A stretch of 64,000 nt of DNA from Arthrobacter sp. 24S4-2 (GTDB lineage: Bacteria > Actinomycetota > Actinomycetes > Actinomycetales > Micrococcaceae), in assembly GCF_005280255.1 (NCBI RefSeq), contig NZ_CP040018.1:5208001-5272000 (forward strand). The letters are read 5' to 3'. A program made the translations under genes and the position numbers. Below are positions 51,844 to 61,292 of this stretch, one piece after another. How positions within the stretch are numbered: the first letter of the stretch is position 1; every line of letters starts with the position of its first letter. The notes under the pieces were generated by a model. That model ran no database searches, was not told the origin of the DNA, and was given only the letters and a program-made list of their open reading frames with translations.

Positions 51844-54467
51844 TTCTTCTGGTGCTGGTCCAGGAGCCGTGCACAACGGATGAAGCCCAGGTGGGAGTAC
51901 GCCTGCGGATGGTTGCCCAGGTGGGTTTCGGTTCCGGGATCGTATTCCTCGGGCAGCAGTCCGGTGGGACCGAACAGGTTCACCAGCTGGTCGAACAGGT
52001 CCCAGGCCTCCTCGATCCGGCCCACCGCCACGTAGGCCTCAATCAGCCAGGTGGTGCAGATGTGGAAGCCGCCCTCCAGGCCCGGCAGGCCGTCGTCGTA
52101 CCTGTACCGGAAAACGGTGGGTCCCACGCGAAGCTCCCGCTCCACGGCGGTGACGGTGTCCAGGAACCGCTGGTCGTTGACGTCCAGCAGGCCGGACAGG
52201 CCGATGTGCAGTACGGCAGCGTCCAGGTCCGGGCTGTCGTAGGCCACGGTGTACGACGCAGCGCGGTCATCCCAGCCTTCCCGGAGGACTTCCTCGCGGA
52301 TGGTCGCGGCGGTGGACTCCCAGGAGGGTTCCGGCACCCTACCGTGCCGGGCAGCCGTGCGCAGCGCCCGGTCCAGCGTCACCCAGCACATGACCTTCGT
52401 GTAGACATGGTGCCGCGGGGCCCGGCGGGCTTCCCAGATCCCGTGATCGGCCTCGTGCCAGCGTGCCATCACGGCGGACGCCATCTGCACCATGAGCTCC
52501 CAGTGCGAGTCCGCCAGCGCGCCCTCGCGTTGGCTCACCGCGCAGATCAGTTCCGCGATGGGCCCGAACACGTCCAGCTGCACCTGGTGGTCCGCGGCGT
52601 TGCCGATCCGGACCGGACGTGATCCCGCATAGCCGGGCAGGCTTTCGATGATGGCCTCGGTGGACAGCGGCGCTCCGGTGACCGAGTACAGCGGGTGCAG
52701 CCATTCCGGCCCGGGCGCGTTGTCCAGGATCCGCCCCAGCCAGCGGAGGAACCCGTACGCCTCCGCGGTGGAGCCCAGGTCCACCAGCGCATTGACGGTC
52801 ATGGATCCGTCCCGCAGCCAGCAGTAGCGGTAGTCCCAGTTCCGGGTGCCGCCGATTCCCTCGGGCAGCGACGTGGTGGGCGCGGCAAGCACGGCACCGG
52901 TCGGTTCATGCACCAGGGCGCGGAGCACCAGGGCTGAGCGCCGCACCAGCGACGGCTTGACGCCGGGCAGGTCCAGGTCCTGGACCCACCGCCGGGACTG
53001 ATGGGCGACGGCGGCACGGCGCTCCGTTTCTCCGCTCACCTCTGCGTGGCTCGGATCGGTGTCACCGCAGCGCAGGTTGAGCACCACGGGCCCGTTCCGC
53101 AGGTTGACGTCGGCGGTGGCCGTGGCATGGCGGCCGTCCGAGGTGATGGAAAAGGTGACGCCGGGAGCCAGCAGGATGATGGGATCGGAGGTGCCCACCA
53201 CATGCAGTTCCTCGCCCCGGGCCTCCATGCTGAACGGTGCGTTGGCGTAGTCGGGGCGCGGCGCGAAGACGATTCGCGCCGCTCCGCTCCCGGAAAGGAC
53301 ACGGACCAGGCTGGTGATCCCGTCCGGAGCAGGTTCGAGGTAGTCGGTCACCGTGACGTCGGCCCAGCGGGTTTCCACGATCATGGTGCTGTCCACGTAG
53401 CGCTGGCCAAGCACCTGGGACGCCTTGACCGGTTCCACCGAAAAGTGGCCCGCAGCGTCTCCGCCCAGGATGTGGGCGAACAGGGACCCGGAGTCCGGCA
53501 GCGGGTGGCTCATCCAGCAGACTTTGGCTTCAGGGGTGATCAGTGCCGTGGACGAGCCGTTGCCGATCATGGAGTGGCGTTCCAGGCCAACGGCGTCCTC
53601 CCCGAACAGCCACGCCCGGCGGAGTTCAAACAGGATGGCCAGGACCCGGGCGAAGGATTCAGGATCCCGGAGACGGTGGGCCGCGTTCGTGGGTCCCTCC
53701 CCCACCTTGATGCCCATGTCCGGCCCCCGGAGCGTGGCCATGGCCAGTTCGTCACTGGAGGCGTCCCCGGCGTAGAGGGCGGCGCTCACGCCCAGGCGGG
53801 CGCGGAGATGTTCCAGGGCGTCGGCCTTGGACGGTTCAACCACAGAAAGGTCCAGCACGGAACCGTCAACAATGTAGAAGAGGCCGTGGGCGCGGGCCAC
53901 TTCCTCGGCCTTCTCCAGCACCTTCCCCACGATCGCGGGCGAGGCCGGGCGGGTGTGCACGGACACCGCCACCGGCTTCCGTTCGATGCTGATCCCCTTG
54001 TACGCGCCAATGGTCTCAGCCAGCGCCTGGCTGGCCTGCTGCAGCACGGATTCGGTGGCCAGCGAGAGCCCGTGGGCGAACCCCATGTCGAACTCGGCGC
54101 CGTGGGACCCCACCAGGTGCACCTCCGCCGGGAGCCTGGAGACGGCGGCCAGGTCCCGCAGCGACCGGCCGGAGATGACGGCGGCATGGGTATTGGGCAG
54201 GGCGGCCAGGGCCCGCAGGGCGATCGCGGCGCTGCCCAGCGGCAGGGTCTCGGTGGAGATGCCCTCCGCGTCGCAGAGGGTGCCGCCGTAATTGCAGGCC
54301 ACCAGCAGCCCGGGCGTGCGGGCAATCATCTTGAGTTCGGCGAGCAGGTGCGGCGTGAGTCCGTCGTCGGCGGCGTCCGACTGCACAAAGGCTCGGAGCA
54401 GGCCGAGCGGCAACGACCGGGTCAGAAGGGCGGAATCGGCCACGGTCTGGTTTAGCGGAGTAGGCAC
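51840..54467 (-). CDS. degenerate trehalose-6-phosphatase domain fused to GH15 hydrolase
   Basis: An 875-aa fusion. The N-terminal ~260 residues are an OtsB-like HAD domain: ACNYGGTLCDAEG, AVISGRSLRDLAAVSRL, HLVGSHGAEF and YAGDASSDELAM. The catalytic DxDGT motif is replaced by NYGGT and GDDxTD by GDASSD, so phosphatase activity is very unlikely. The C-terminal ~600 residues are a GH15 glucoamylase/trehalase-type (alpha/alpha)6 enzyme: GGTRNWDYRYCWLRDGSMTV, LDVFGPIAELI and GLEGGFHICTTWLIEAYVA. The GTG at 54467 is preferred because GAAGGA lies 8 nt upstream; the ATG at 54524 is alternative. A trehalose or glucan role is inferred from GH15. Confidence 0.85.
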   Translation of the reverse strand: MPTPLNQTVADSALLTRSLPLGLLRAFVQSDAADDGLTPHLLAELKMIARTPGLLVACNYGGTLCDAEGISTETLPLGSAAIALRALAALPNTHAAVISGRSLRDLAAVSRLPAEVHLVGSHGAEFDMGFAHGLSLATESVLQQASQALAETIGAYKGISIERKPVAVSVHTRPASPAIVGKVLEKAEEVARAHGLFYIVDGSVLDLSVVEPSKADALEHLRARLGVSAALYAGDASSDELAMATLRGPDMGIKVGEGPTNAAHRLRDPESFARVLAILFELRRAWLFGEDAVGLERHSMIGNGSSTALITPEAKVCWMSHPLPDSGSLFAHILGGDAAGHFSVEPVKASQVLGQRYVDSTMIVETRWADVTVTDYLEPAPDGITSLVRVLSGSGAARIVFAPRPDYANAPFSMEARGEELHVVGTSDPIILLAPGVTFSITSDGRHATATADVNLRNGPVVLNLRCGDTDPSHAEVSGETERRAAVAHQSRRWVQDLDLPGVKPSLVRRSALVLRALVHEPTGAVLAAPTTSLPEGIGGTRNWDYRYCWLRDGSMTVNALVDLGSTAEAYGFLRWLGRILDNAPGPEWLHPLYSVTGAPLSTEAIIESLPGYAGSRPVRIGNAADHQVQLDVFGPIAELICAVSQREGALADSHWELMVQMASAVMARWHEADHGIWEARRAPRHHVYTKVMCWVTLDRALRTAARHGRVPEPSWESTAATIREEVLREGWDDRAASYTVAYDSPDLDAAVLHIGLSGLLDVNDQRFLDTVTAVERELRVGPTVFRYRYDDGLPGLEGGFHICTTWLIEAYVAVGRIEEAWDLFDQLVNLFGPTGLLPEEYDPGTETHLGNHPQAYSHLGFIRCARLLDQHQKN

Positions 54468-54618
54468 AGGCGACGTCCTTCGGATAATCCCCAATAATGC
54501 GTGAGAAAGTCCGGCGAGGGACATACCCCCAGTTTCCTGTGCCGTGGTTACACCAGAATATCCCCGTCATTGCGGGAATGTAACGTGTGGGCGGACCTGT
54601 TTGCGGCAGCCGGCGAGG

Positions 54619-55731
54619 TTACGGCAGCTGCCGCGGCGCCCGGGTCAGCACAACCACGGTGGTGTCGTCGGAAACGTCGCGGCCGGAGGCCAGTTCCAGG
54701 ACGGCGTCGCAGGCTTCCTGGGCGCTGGCGCTGCCGGAGACCGTGCCGGCCACTACCGCCGTCAGGACCTCGACGTCGGGGTAGACGTCCAGCAGGCCGT
54801 CGCTGACCACTGCCAGCGAGTCACCCGGCTCGAGCGCAACCTGGTGCGCATCCCATTCCTGGCCGGGCCAGGCTCCTACGGGTGGTCCGCCGGTGATGAG
54901 CCGTGCGGAACTTCCGCCGGCCTTGATGTGCAGCGCCAGTCCGTGGCCGGCGTCCACATAGTGCAGGACGCCGGTGGAGGCGGTGAGCCGGGCATGGAAC
55001 AGGGTGACGAAGGATGCGGACTGCTCCAGGTCGGCTTCCAGGATCCGTGCGGCCGACCTGAACGCATCGCCCAGCGGTTCATTGTGCGCCACCGAACGCA
55101 TCACGGCGCGGACGGTGGCGGCGATCAGCGCGGCACCCATGCCCTTGCCCATGGCGTCCGCAAGGGTCAGCTGCAGACCGCCGTCTTTCGGGTACCAGTC
55201 GAAAAAGTCACCGCCAACGTTGCGGGAGGGACGGAAAGCGCCGGCGATGTCGAACCCGTCGAGGGACAGGCCCTCGGCCGGGAGCAGGCTGCGCTGGACC
55301 TCGACGGCGCGGCGCAGATCGTCCTGGATTGCAGCTTCGTGGACGGCACTGGCACGAGGCCGGCGGAAAAGCGCGGTGATGCGGGACCCGAGTTCGCGTG
55401 GGCTGAACGGTTTGGTGAGGTAGTCGTCTGCCCCGGTGTCCAGTCCGGTGAGCCGGTCCAGCTCCTCGCCGCGGGCGCTGATCATAAGGATGTAGGCGTC
55501 GGAAAACTTGCGCAGTTCACGGCAGACTTCAACGCCGTCGATGTCCGGGAGGTTCAGGTCCAGCGTCACCAGTTCGGCGCCGTCGCGCTGCATCAGCTCA
55601 ATGCCGGCTCGCCCCGTTGAGGCGGAAGACACCTGGAAGCCCTGCTTGGTCAGAATGTGGACCAGTAGGCCCCGGATGTCCTCATCGTCCTCAATGACCA
55701 GTGCACGGCGTACGTCCGGCTCATCAGTCAT
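54619..55731 (-). CDS. response-regulator receiver/SpoIIE-type PP2C phosphatase
   Basis: A 370-aa protein. The receiver domain has ALVIEDDEDIRGLLVHILTK, the phospho-acceptor Asp in LVTLDLNLPDIDG, and Lys in DDYLTKPFSPREL. A linker (QDDLRRAVEVQRSLLPAEGL) leads to a SpoIIE/RsbU PP2C domain: RNVGGDFFDWYPKDGGLQLT, LADAMGKGMGAALIAA and VSDDTTVVVL, with metal-binding Asp residues intact. This type releases anti-anti-sigma factors in partner-switching stress responses. The ATG at 55731 is preferred, with AAGGG just upstream. Its histidine kinase and targets are not in the window. Confidence 0.9.
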   Translation of the reverse strand: MTDEPDVRRALVIEDDEDIRGLLVHILTKQGFQVSSASTGRAGIELMQRDGAELVTLDLNLPDIDGVEVCRELRKFSDAYILMISARGEELDRLTGLDTGADDYLTKPFSPRELGSRITALFRRPRASAVHEAAIQDDLRRAVEVQRSLLPAEGLSLDGFDIAGAFRPSRNVGGDFFDWYPKDGGLQLTLADAMGKGMGAALIAATVRAVMRSVAHNEPLGDAFRSAARILEADLEQSASFVTLFHARLTASTGVLHYVDAGHGLALHIKAGGSSARLITGGPPVGAWPGQEWDAHQVALEPGDSLAVVSDGLLDVYPDVEVLTAVVAGTVSGSASAQEACDAVLELASGRDVSDDTTVVVLTRAPRQLP

Positions 55732-55861
55732 GCCCTTATTAGACTCCGTGCGGACCGCCGTTGTCACATCCGTATCATCCGGACTGTTCTGCCACACCAG
55801 TCGGTTCTGCCGGACGACGCCGGTCAGCCAGGCGGCGGGAGCGCCCCACGGCGGGAGGCGC

Positions 55862-56851
55862 CTAGACCCGGGCCATTCCGGCGGCGGCCGCGAGCAGTTC
55901 GACGGACCGCAGGCGGGCCTGAGTTCCGTTGCTCTGGTGGGCGACGATCAGTTCGTCCGCGTCAGCGTGTGCGGTGAACCCGTAGAGGTACTCCATCACC
56001 ACATCCGGGGTCCCGATCGCGGAGTACTTCATCATCTGGGCCACGTGCTGGCCCTGCGGGGAATCGAGGATCATATCCGCCTCATCGTCGGTGAACACCC
56101 TGCCGTTGCCGAAGAATAGGGACACCCGGGCGCGCTTGGTGGCCTGGAACATCTCCTGCGCCTCGTACGCGGAATCTGCGGCGATGACGTTGACACCGGC
56201 GATGACATGAGGCGCGTCCAGCTGGGCCGATGGCTTGAATTCGCGGCGGTAGATGGCCACGGCATCCTGCAGTGCGTTGGGGGCGAAGTGCGACGCAAAG
56301 GCGTACGGAAGTCCCAGCTGCGCTGCCAGCCGGGCCCCGAATAGCGAGGACCCGAGGATGTAGAGCGGGACGTTCGTTCCCTTGCCCGGCGTCGCCTCGA
56401 CGCCCTGGATGCGGGTTGGGCCGGTCAGGTAGCCCTGCAGTTCCAGGACATCCTGGGGAAAGCTGTCTGACGACATCGGGTCGCGGCGGAGGGCGCGCAT
56501 GGTGTTCTGGTCGCTGCCGGGCGCCCGTCCCAGGCCGAGGTCGATGCGGCCCGGGTGCAGCGTCTCCAGGGTGCCGAACTGTTCGGCGATGGTCAGCGGG
56601 GAGTGGTTGGGCAGCATCACCCCGCCGGCGCCCAGCCGGATGCTGCTGGTGTTGGCGGCGATGTGGGCGATGAGCACGCTGGTTGCCGAGGAGGCGATGG
56701 AGGACATGTTGTGGTGCTCCGCGTACCAGACCCTGCGGTAGCCCAGCTCTTCGGCGCGTTGCGCCATGGCCACACTCCCGGCGAAACTCTCCGCCGCCGT
56801 CTGTCCCTTAGCAATGGTGGCCAGGTCAAGGATGGAAAGCGGAACAGTCAC
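55862..56851 (-). CDS. luciferase-like flavin monooxygenase (LLM class, MsnO8-type)
   Basis: A 329-aa flavin-dependent enzyme. SILDLATIAKGQTAAESFAG, RRVWYAEHHNMSSIASSATS, IRLGAGGVMLPNHSPLTIAE and IDLGLGRAPGSDQNTM are the MsnO8 LLM hallmarks. The substrate is unknown. The GTG at 56851 has no clear ribosome site. A hairpin at 56888-56911 lies 37 nt upstream and could be its operator. It is not in an operon. Confidence 0.9.
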   Translation of the reverse strand: MTVPLSILDLATIAKGQTAAESFAGSVAMAQRAEELGYRRVWYAEHHNMSSIASSATSVLIAHIAANTSSIRLGAGGVMLPNHSPLTIAEQFGTLETLHPGRIDLGLGRAPGSDQNTMRALRRDPMSSDSFPQDVLELQGYLTGPTRIQGVEATPGKGTNVPLYILGSSLFGARLAAQLGLPYAFASHFAPNALQDAVAIYRREFKPSAQLDAPHVIAGVNVIAADSAYEAQEMFQATKRARVSLFFGNGRVFTDDEADMILDSPQGQHVAQMMKYSAIGTPDVVMEYLYGFTAHADADELIVAHQSNGTQARLRSVELLAAAAGMARV

Positions 56852-56887
56852 GGAGGAGCCGGCCTTTCGTAGCGGAGCGGTGTGGCG

Positions 56888-56911
56888 GTCCGTTCCGGTA
56901 GCGGAACGGAC
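56888..56911. promoter_or_regulatory. inverted repeat upstream of the luciferase-like gene
   Basis: GTCCGTTCCG and CGGAACGGAC form a perfect 10-bp inverted repeat with a 4-nt spacer, centred about 48 nt before the gene start. TAGCGGA also recurs at 56878. It resembles a TetR- or MarR-type operator. No such regulator is adjacent. Confidence 0.5.
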
Positions 56912-57046
56912 GCACTTGCGACAACGACGGCGGCGGCCGGGTTATTTCTGGATGTCGCCGTGGCGCCGGACACGCAGGAGCGGGGCCGCCATTTCCGGCG
57001 ACCCCTTCCCTGCGTTTTAGCACATGCGTGCTACTTGCTTGCCGTT

Positions 57047-59386
57047 CTAGGCCACGCAACCGCCGAGGGCAATCTGTCCGTCGATGGCAGCGATCTGGTC
57101 CTGTACGCTGCCAAGCTGGGCCTGGAGGGACTTGACCTTCGCCTTCTGCGCATCGATGGCGTCCTTGTTGGCCTTCTTTTGCGCGGTCAGAGTGTTGAGC
57201 TGGCCCTGGGCGGACGTGACCTGCAGGTCCAGTGCTGTCAGCTGCGCCTGAAGCGTCTTGAGCTGAGCCTCCGTGGCGCTGATCTCGCCGTTGAGCTTGT
57301 TCAGCTGGTCCAGCAGCGGCGCCACCCGGGTCTGCAGATCGAGGATCTCCGCTTCCTTGGCGGCGATCCCCGCGTTGAGGGACGCAAGTTGGGCCACGAG
57401 CGTGTCCAACTCCCCGTTCAAAGTCGCGATCTCACCCTGTTTGGTGGAAACCGACGCGTTGGCGCCGTCCAGCGTGGCCTGCAACGCCGGCAGTTCGCCT
57501 TGCAGGCTGCTGACCTCTGCCTTTTTGGCCTCGACGGAGGAGTTTGCAGCGGCAAGGGCGTCCTTTGCTGCCGCCAGAGTGGCTTCCAGGCCACCCAGCA
57601 CGGTCTTCTGCTCCGCGATGTCCGCTTGGGCCTCAGCCACGCCCTCGGTCAGTCCCGGCAATGCGGCCTCAAGGTCCGCTACGAGCTTTTGCTGCACGGA
57701 GACGTTGTCCGCGGCCGTGGCTGCGGCGCTTTGGAGTGCAGGCAGTTGCCCCTGCAGGGCACTGAGCTCACCCTGCTTGGCGGTGACGGCGGCGTTGGCA
57801 TCGCTGACCGCAGCCTGAAGCGTCGGCACCTGGCCCTTAAGCGTTGCGATCTCGCCTTCCTTTGTGGCAACGGCGGTGTTCGCTGTAGTCAGGGCGGCCT
57901 GCAACGGCGCGGCCTGCTGCTGCAGGGTGCTGCTTTCCTGCTGCTTGGCCAGAAGCTGGGCGTTGAGGTTGTTGACCGAGTTCTGAAGAGCGGTCAGGTC
58001 ACCCTGGTACCCGGAGATCTGGGTATTTTTGGTGGCGATCTGGGCGTTCACTGTGTTCAGCTCGGTCTGCTTGGCAGCGCGTTGGTCCTCAAGCTCCCGC
58101 TTCTTGCTCGCGTTTGAGTTTGGCGGAAACTCTGTGTTGATTCTGAGGGTAAGTGCGGCGATCTCCGACTCCAGGGATGTCTTACTGGCCTGCAAAGTAG
58201 TGAGCTGGCCCTGCGCCGTGCTCAGTTCGGACTGTTTGGCCGCGATCTCGGTGTTTTTCGCCGCGATCTGCGCCTGGAGCGAGGTGATTTCCGCATTGAC
58301 TGCGGCGGTCTTGTTCGTGTTTGCGGCGAGCGCCGAGGCCGCCGAGGCCGCGTTCGTGTTAAGCGTGGTCAGCTCTCCCTGCGCCGTGGTGATCGCAGCG
58401 TTCTTGGCGGCCAGGGCGTCCGCAGCCTGGCTGGCGGCTGTTTGCAGCGCCGCGAGTTCGCCCTGCGCCGTGCTGATCTCTGAGTTCTTGGCGGCCACAG
58501 CCTCCGCTGCTGTTTGGGCTGTGGACTGAAGGGTCGCGAGCGTGGCTTTTGCCTCGGCAACCTTCGCCTGCTGGGCGTCGAGCTGCGCCTGCGCGGTATC
58601 CCCGATGCCCTGGAGCCGCCCGAGCTCGGCCTCGGCATCGGTGACTGCCTGGGCCGCTGCGGTGACGGCCGCGGCCGCGGTGTCCGCTACGCCCGTCAGC
58701 TTTGCCAGGTCTCCTTGCGCCGTAAGGATTTCGGCGTTCTTGCCGGCGAGGGAGTCCGCCGCGGCGGCGGCTGCGGTCTGGAGCCCGGAAAGTTCGCCCT
58801 CTGCGGCGCTGATCTCGCTCTTTTTCGCAGCTTCCTGAGCTTCGAGGTCTGCCTTCTGTTTGTCCAGCAGCGCGGCAGCGGCCTGGGCAACGCCGAGCTC
58901 TTCCTGCAGCGGCGTGAGTTGTGCTTCGGTGGCGGCTTTCTCCGACTCGAGTCCGTCCAGCGCCTTCTCGGCATCGGCAACCGCCTGAATCACGTTGGTC
59001 TGGGCCACCTTAAGCCCGGCAAGTTCGGTTGCCGCCGAGTCCATGTCCGAGATCAACTGCTGTTCCTCCGCGTTGAGGGCGGCAATTGCCTTGTCTGCCG
59101 CGGCGATGTCTGCCGAGAGGCCGTCCGCCGTTGACTGCAGTGCCGCCCGCTCCGCCTGCAGGGATGCGATGAGCACCGCGTTCTTGCGAGCCGCCGCCTG
59201 GAGGAGATTCTCCTGCACAGTGCCACGGTGGGCCAGCTGGTTCACCACCCCGTTGCAGATGCCGGTGGCGTCGCCGGCCGCCTGAGTCGCCGGGGCCAAT
59301 ACCAGCATGCTGGTCAGGACGCCGGGCAGGACGACGGCGGCAGCCAGCCGGCGGGCGAACACGGACGTAGTGGATACATGTTGCAT
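57047..59386 (-). CDS. secreted long coiled-coil protein of unknown function
   Basis: A 779-aa protein. The signal peptide (RRLAAAVVLPGVLTSMLVLA, ending at ATQAA) is followed by TGICNGVVNQLAHRG. About 700 residues of Ala/Leu/Gln/Lys/Glu heptad sequence then run almost without break, built on recurring units such as AAKNSEISTAQGELAALQ and VATKEGEIATLKGQV. Only two cysteines are seen in the mature part, one at each end (CNG near the start, GGC before the C-terminal VA). A single proline-containing hinge (TEFPPNSNASKKRE) interrupts the coil. There is no anchor motif. The ATG at 59386 has GGGGG upstream. Function unknown. Confidence 0.8.
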   Translation of the reverse strand: MQHVSTTSVFARRLAAAVVLPGVLTSMLVLAPATQAAGDATGICNGVVNQLAHRGTVQENLLQAAARKNAVLIASLQAERAALQSTADGLSADIAAADKAIAALNAEEQQLISDMDSAATELAGLKVAQTNVIQAVADAEKALDGLESEKAATEAQLTPLQEELGVAQAAAALLDKQKADLEAQEAAKKSEISAAEGELSGLQTAAAAAADSLAGKNAEILTAQGDLAKLTGVADTAAAAVTAAAQAVTDAEAELGRLQGIGDTAQAQLDAQQAKVAEAKATLATLQSTAQTAAEAVAAKNSEISTAQGELAALQTAASQAADALAAKNAAITTAQGELTTLNTNAASAASALAANTNKTAAVNAEITSLQAQIAAKNTEIAAKQSELSTAQGQLTTLQASKTSLESEIAALTLRINTEFPPNSNASKKRELEDQRAAKQTELNTVNAQIATKNTQISGYQGDLTALQNSVNNLNAQLLAKQQESSTLQQQAAPLQAALTTANTAVATKEGEIATLKGQVPTLQAAVSDANAAVTAKQGELSALQGQLPALQSAAATAADNVSVQQKLVADLEAALPGLTEGVAEAQADIAEQKTVLGGLEATLAAAKDALAAANSSVEAKKAEVSSLQGELPALQATLDGANASVSTKQGEIATLNGELDTLVAQLASLNAGIAAKEAEILDLQTRVAPLLDQLNKLNGEISATEAQLKTLQAQLTALDLQVTSAQGQLNTLTAQKKANKDAIDAQKAKVKSLQAQLGSVQDQIAAIDGQIALGGCVA

Positions 59387-59615
59387 GGAAACCCCCGGGT
59401 GCGAAATGGGAAATGCGACCATCATTGGCCGCACTAATAGTCCCGATGCTAAGGGTGCTTACCTAGGGAGACACCAGTAGAGTCCACTCGACTTCGGCTG
59501 GATCCATACCTGTTTTGTCCACGCAGTACTCACTTGTTCACTGAGTCTGACTCCTGCTGAATTGCGGCACTTCCGTCACACAGTTCACGCTGCCGCAGCT
59601 GGCGTCACGCGTTGG

Positions 59616-60422
59616 CTACTTGCAGGCGACGTCATAGTCGAGGCCGGCGGATACATACTGGGTCACCGTCACGCGGCTGCCCGGCGTGAGCCCTGCCAGG
59701 GCACAGTTCGACTTCGCGCCGTTCAGCGTGCGGGCACCAGCAAGCCAGCTGGGTAGCCCCGCCAGATTGCTGCTGGAGGGAACAGTACCGGCGATCTGGC
59801 CCCACTGGTAGCCGGTGGAGTAGAGGCCCACCTCGGCGCCGATGCTTTTGAAGTAGGCGGTCATGCCCTCGAGATCGGCCCTGTTGGCCACCTTATCCGG
59901 CTGCCAGCTGTTTCCGGTCTCCACGTCCAGCCACCAGAAATAGCCGCCCGGGTCGTTTACCCCGCGCACCACGGCGTCGTCGTACGCCTTCGCGTAGCCG
60001 TAAATATAGGCACACGCCTGGTCGTTCTTGCCCTCGCACCTACCGTACGGGTTGGCCACGGTGGTTCCCTGGTAGACGTTGGAAGTGGGCCACCAGGAGC
60101 CGGCCAGCCCCGGATTGGCGGTGTTCACGTAGAGGGCCACGCGCGGCTGCGCCGTCGCCTGCGGCTTCTTGATTGTCGTTTCGGCCCAGTCCAGCTGCGC
60201 GGCCAGGCAGGGGTTGGTGGTGTTCGCGAGTCCGTTGTTGACTCCCACTATTGCGAAGGCGAGTCCCGAGGGAAGCGTCTTTCCGCACTGTGGCCAGGAC
60301 ACATCGATGCCCACGGGATCGGCCGGTCTCGGCGGGGCCGCCATCGCAGGGCTGCCGCCCAGCAGGGTCAGCAGAACCGTGGTGGCAATCGACAGAACCA
60401 TCTTCAGCATTGATGCGGCCAT
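59616..60422 (-). CDS. secreted glycoside-hydrolase-like (GH25/DUF1906-type fold) protein
   Basis: About 268 aa. A signal peptide (MVLSIATTVLLTLLGGSPAMA) precedes a TIM-barrel-like domain: VGIDVSWPQCGKTL, FAIVGVNNGLANTTNPCLAA, YFWWLDVETGNSWQPD and VTQYVSAGLDYDVACK. The Asp and Glu of the GH25-like active site appear present (DVS and DVE). It likely acts on peptidoglycan or another wall polymer, but the family is poorly characterised. Start candidates are 60422, 60410 and 60401; none has a clear ribosome site. Confidence 0.72.
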   Translation of the reverse strand: MAASMLKMVLSIATTVLLTLLGGSPAMAAPPRPADPVGIDVSWPQCGKTLPSGLAFAIVGVNNGLANTTNPCLAAQLDWAETTIKKPQATAQPRVALYVNTANPGLAGSWWPTSNVYQGTTVANPYGRCEGKNDQACAYIYGYAKAYDDAVVRGVNDPGGYFWWLDVETGNSWQPDKVANRADLEGMTAYFKSIGAEVGLYSTGYQWGQIAGTVPSSSNLAGLPSWLAGARTLNGAKSNCALAGLTPGSRVTVTQYVSAGLDYDVACK

Positions 60423-60564
60423 ACCAAAGCTTACTGCCGGGCCCGCGGCGGGCCAGCGAATGTCCGGCACTTTAATGCACGTCGCGGCGCTGCCCCGGAG
60501 GATTCCGTGACGTCCCCTGACGCCTGATTAACCCCGGTTACCCTCTGTATCGCCGCCCTGCCGG

Positions 60565-60750
60565 ATAGTTGCTGGCACACCCAATGCGACGACAGCCTTC
60601 AAGGCGGCCTCAGACACCAAGACCAAACTGGCAGGCCTGAACCAGCTGATCGAAAACGCCAGCTATGCCACGATCCTCGAGCGCTGCGGCCTCACAGCGG
60701 AGGCCGTTCAGACGTCCAAACTGAACCCTGCGGGCCTGCCGAAGAAGTAG
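60565..60750 (+). pseudogene. ABC transporter substrate-binding protein, C-terminal remnant
   Basis: A rightward frame reads TTAFKAASDTKTKLAGLNQL, IENASYATILERCGLTAEAV and QTSKLNPAGLPKK to a TAG. This is the last helix and tail of an amino-acid-type periplasmic binding protein, in which a short YxxILxxxGL segment is characteristic. The rest of the gene, with start and lipoprotein signal, is gone. Nothing recognisable precedes it, so it is a deletion remnant. Confidence 0.6.
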
Positions 60751-60802
60751 TCCGGCTTTCGGTACCGTGGAAAACCCCGGCACGGCGGCGTACGCTCATG
60801 GC

Positions 60803-61282
60803 ATGACCCCACAAGAGCTCGCCAACCTGGCTCACCTGCGCCGGGCCCGGGACCTGATCGATAGGGACTTTGCCCATGCATTGGACGTGCCCACCATGGC
60901 CCGCAAAGCCCTGATGTCCCCTGCGCATTTTTCGCGGCAGTTCCGGGCGGCTTACGGCGAGACTCCGTACAGCTACCTGATGACCCGCCGGATTGAGCGG
61001 GCCATGGCACTGCTCCGCGGCGGCATGAGCGTGACCGATGCCTGCATGGCCGTGGGCTGTACTTCGCTGGGATCATTCAGCTCACGCTTCACCGAGATCG
61101 TGGGCGAACCGCCCAGCGCCTACCGGACCGGCGAACACAGCGCGGTGGAGGCCATGCCCGCGTGCGTGGCGAAGATCCGGACAAGGCCCGCCCGGCACAG
61201 CATGGGGGCCGAAGCAGCCGGGGCTGAGGACGGAGTCCAAGCGAGCAGGATTCGAGAAGCGATGCTGACGCCGGCCGAATAG
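60803..61282 (+). CDS. AraC-family transcriptional regulator (short form)
   Basis: A 159-aa protein made only of the AraC double helix-turn-helix: ALDVPTMARKALMSPAHFSR, QFRAAYGETPYSYLMTRRIE and VTDACMAVGCTSLGSFSSRF, with GEPPSAYR at the end. There is no separate effector domain. The ATG at 60803 begins MTPQELANLAHLRRARDLID. The VOC-fold gene starts 10 nt downstream, so it may be co-transcribed and regulated. The ligand, if any, is unknown. Confidence 0.87.
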   Translation: MTPQELANLAHLRRARDLIDRDFAHALDVPTMARKALMSPAHFSRQFRAAYGETPYSYLMTRRIERAMALLRGGMSVTDACMAVGCTSLGSFSSRFTEIVGEPPSAYRTGEHSAVEAMPACVAKIRTRPARHSMGAEAAGAEDGVQASRIREAMLTPAE

Positions 61283-61292
61283 CGTTATTTGC

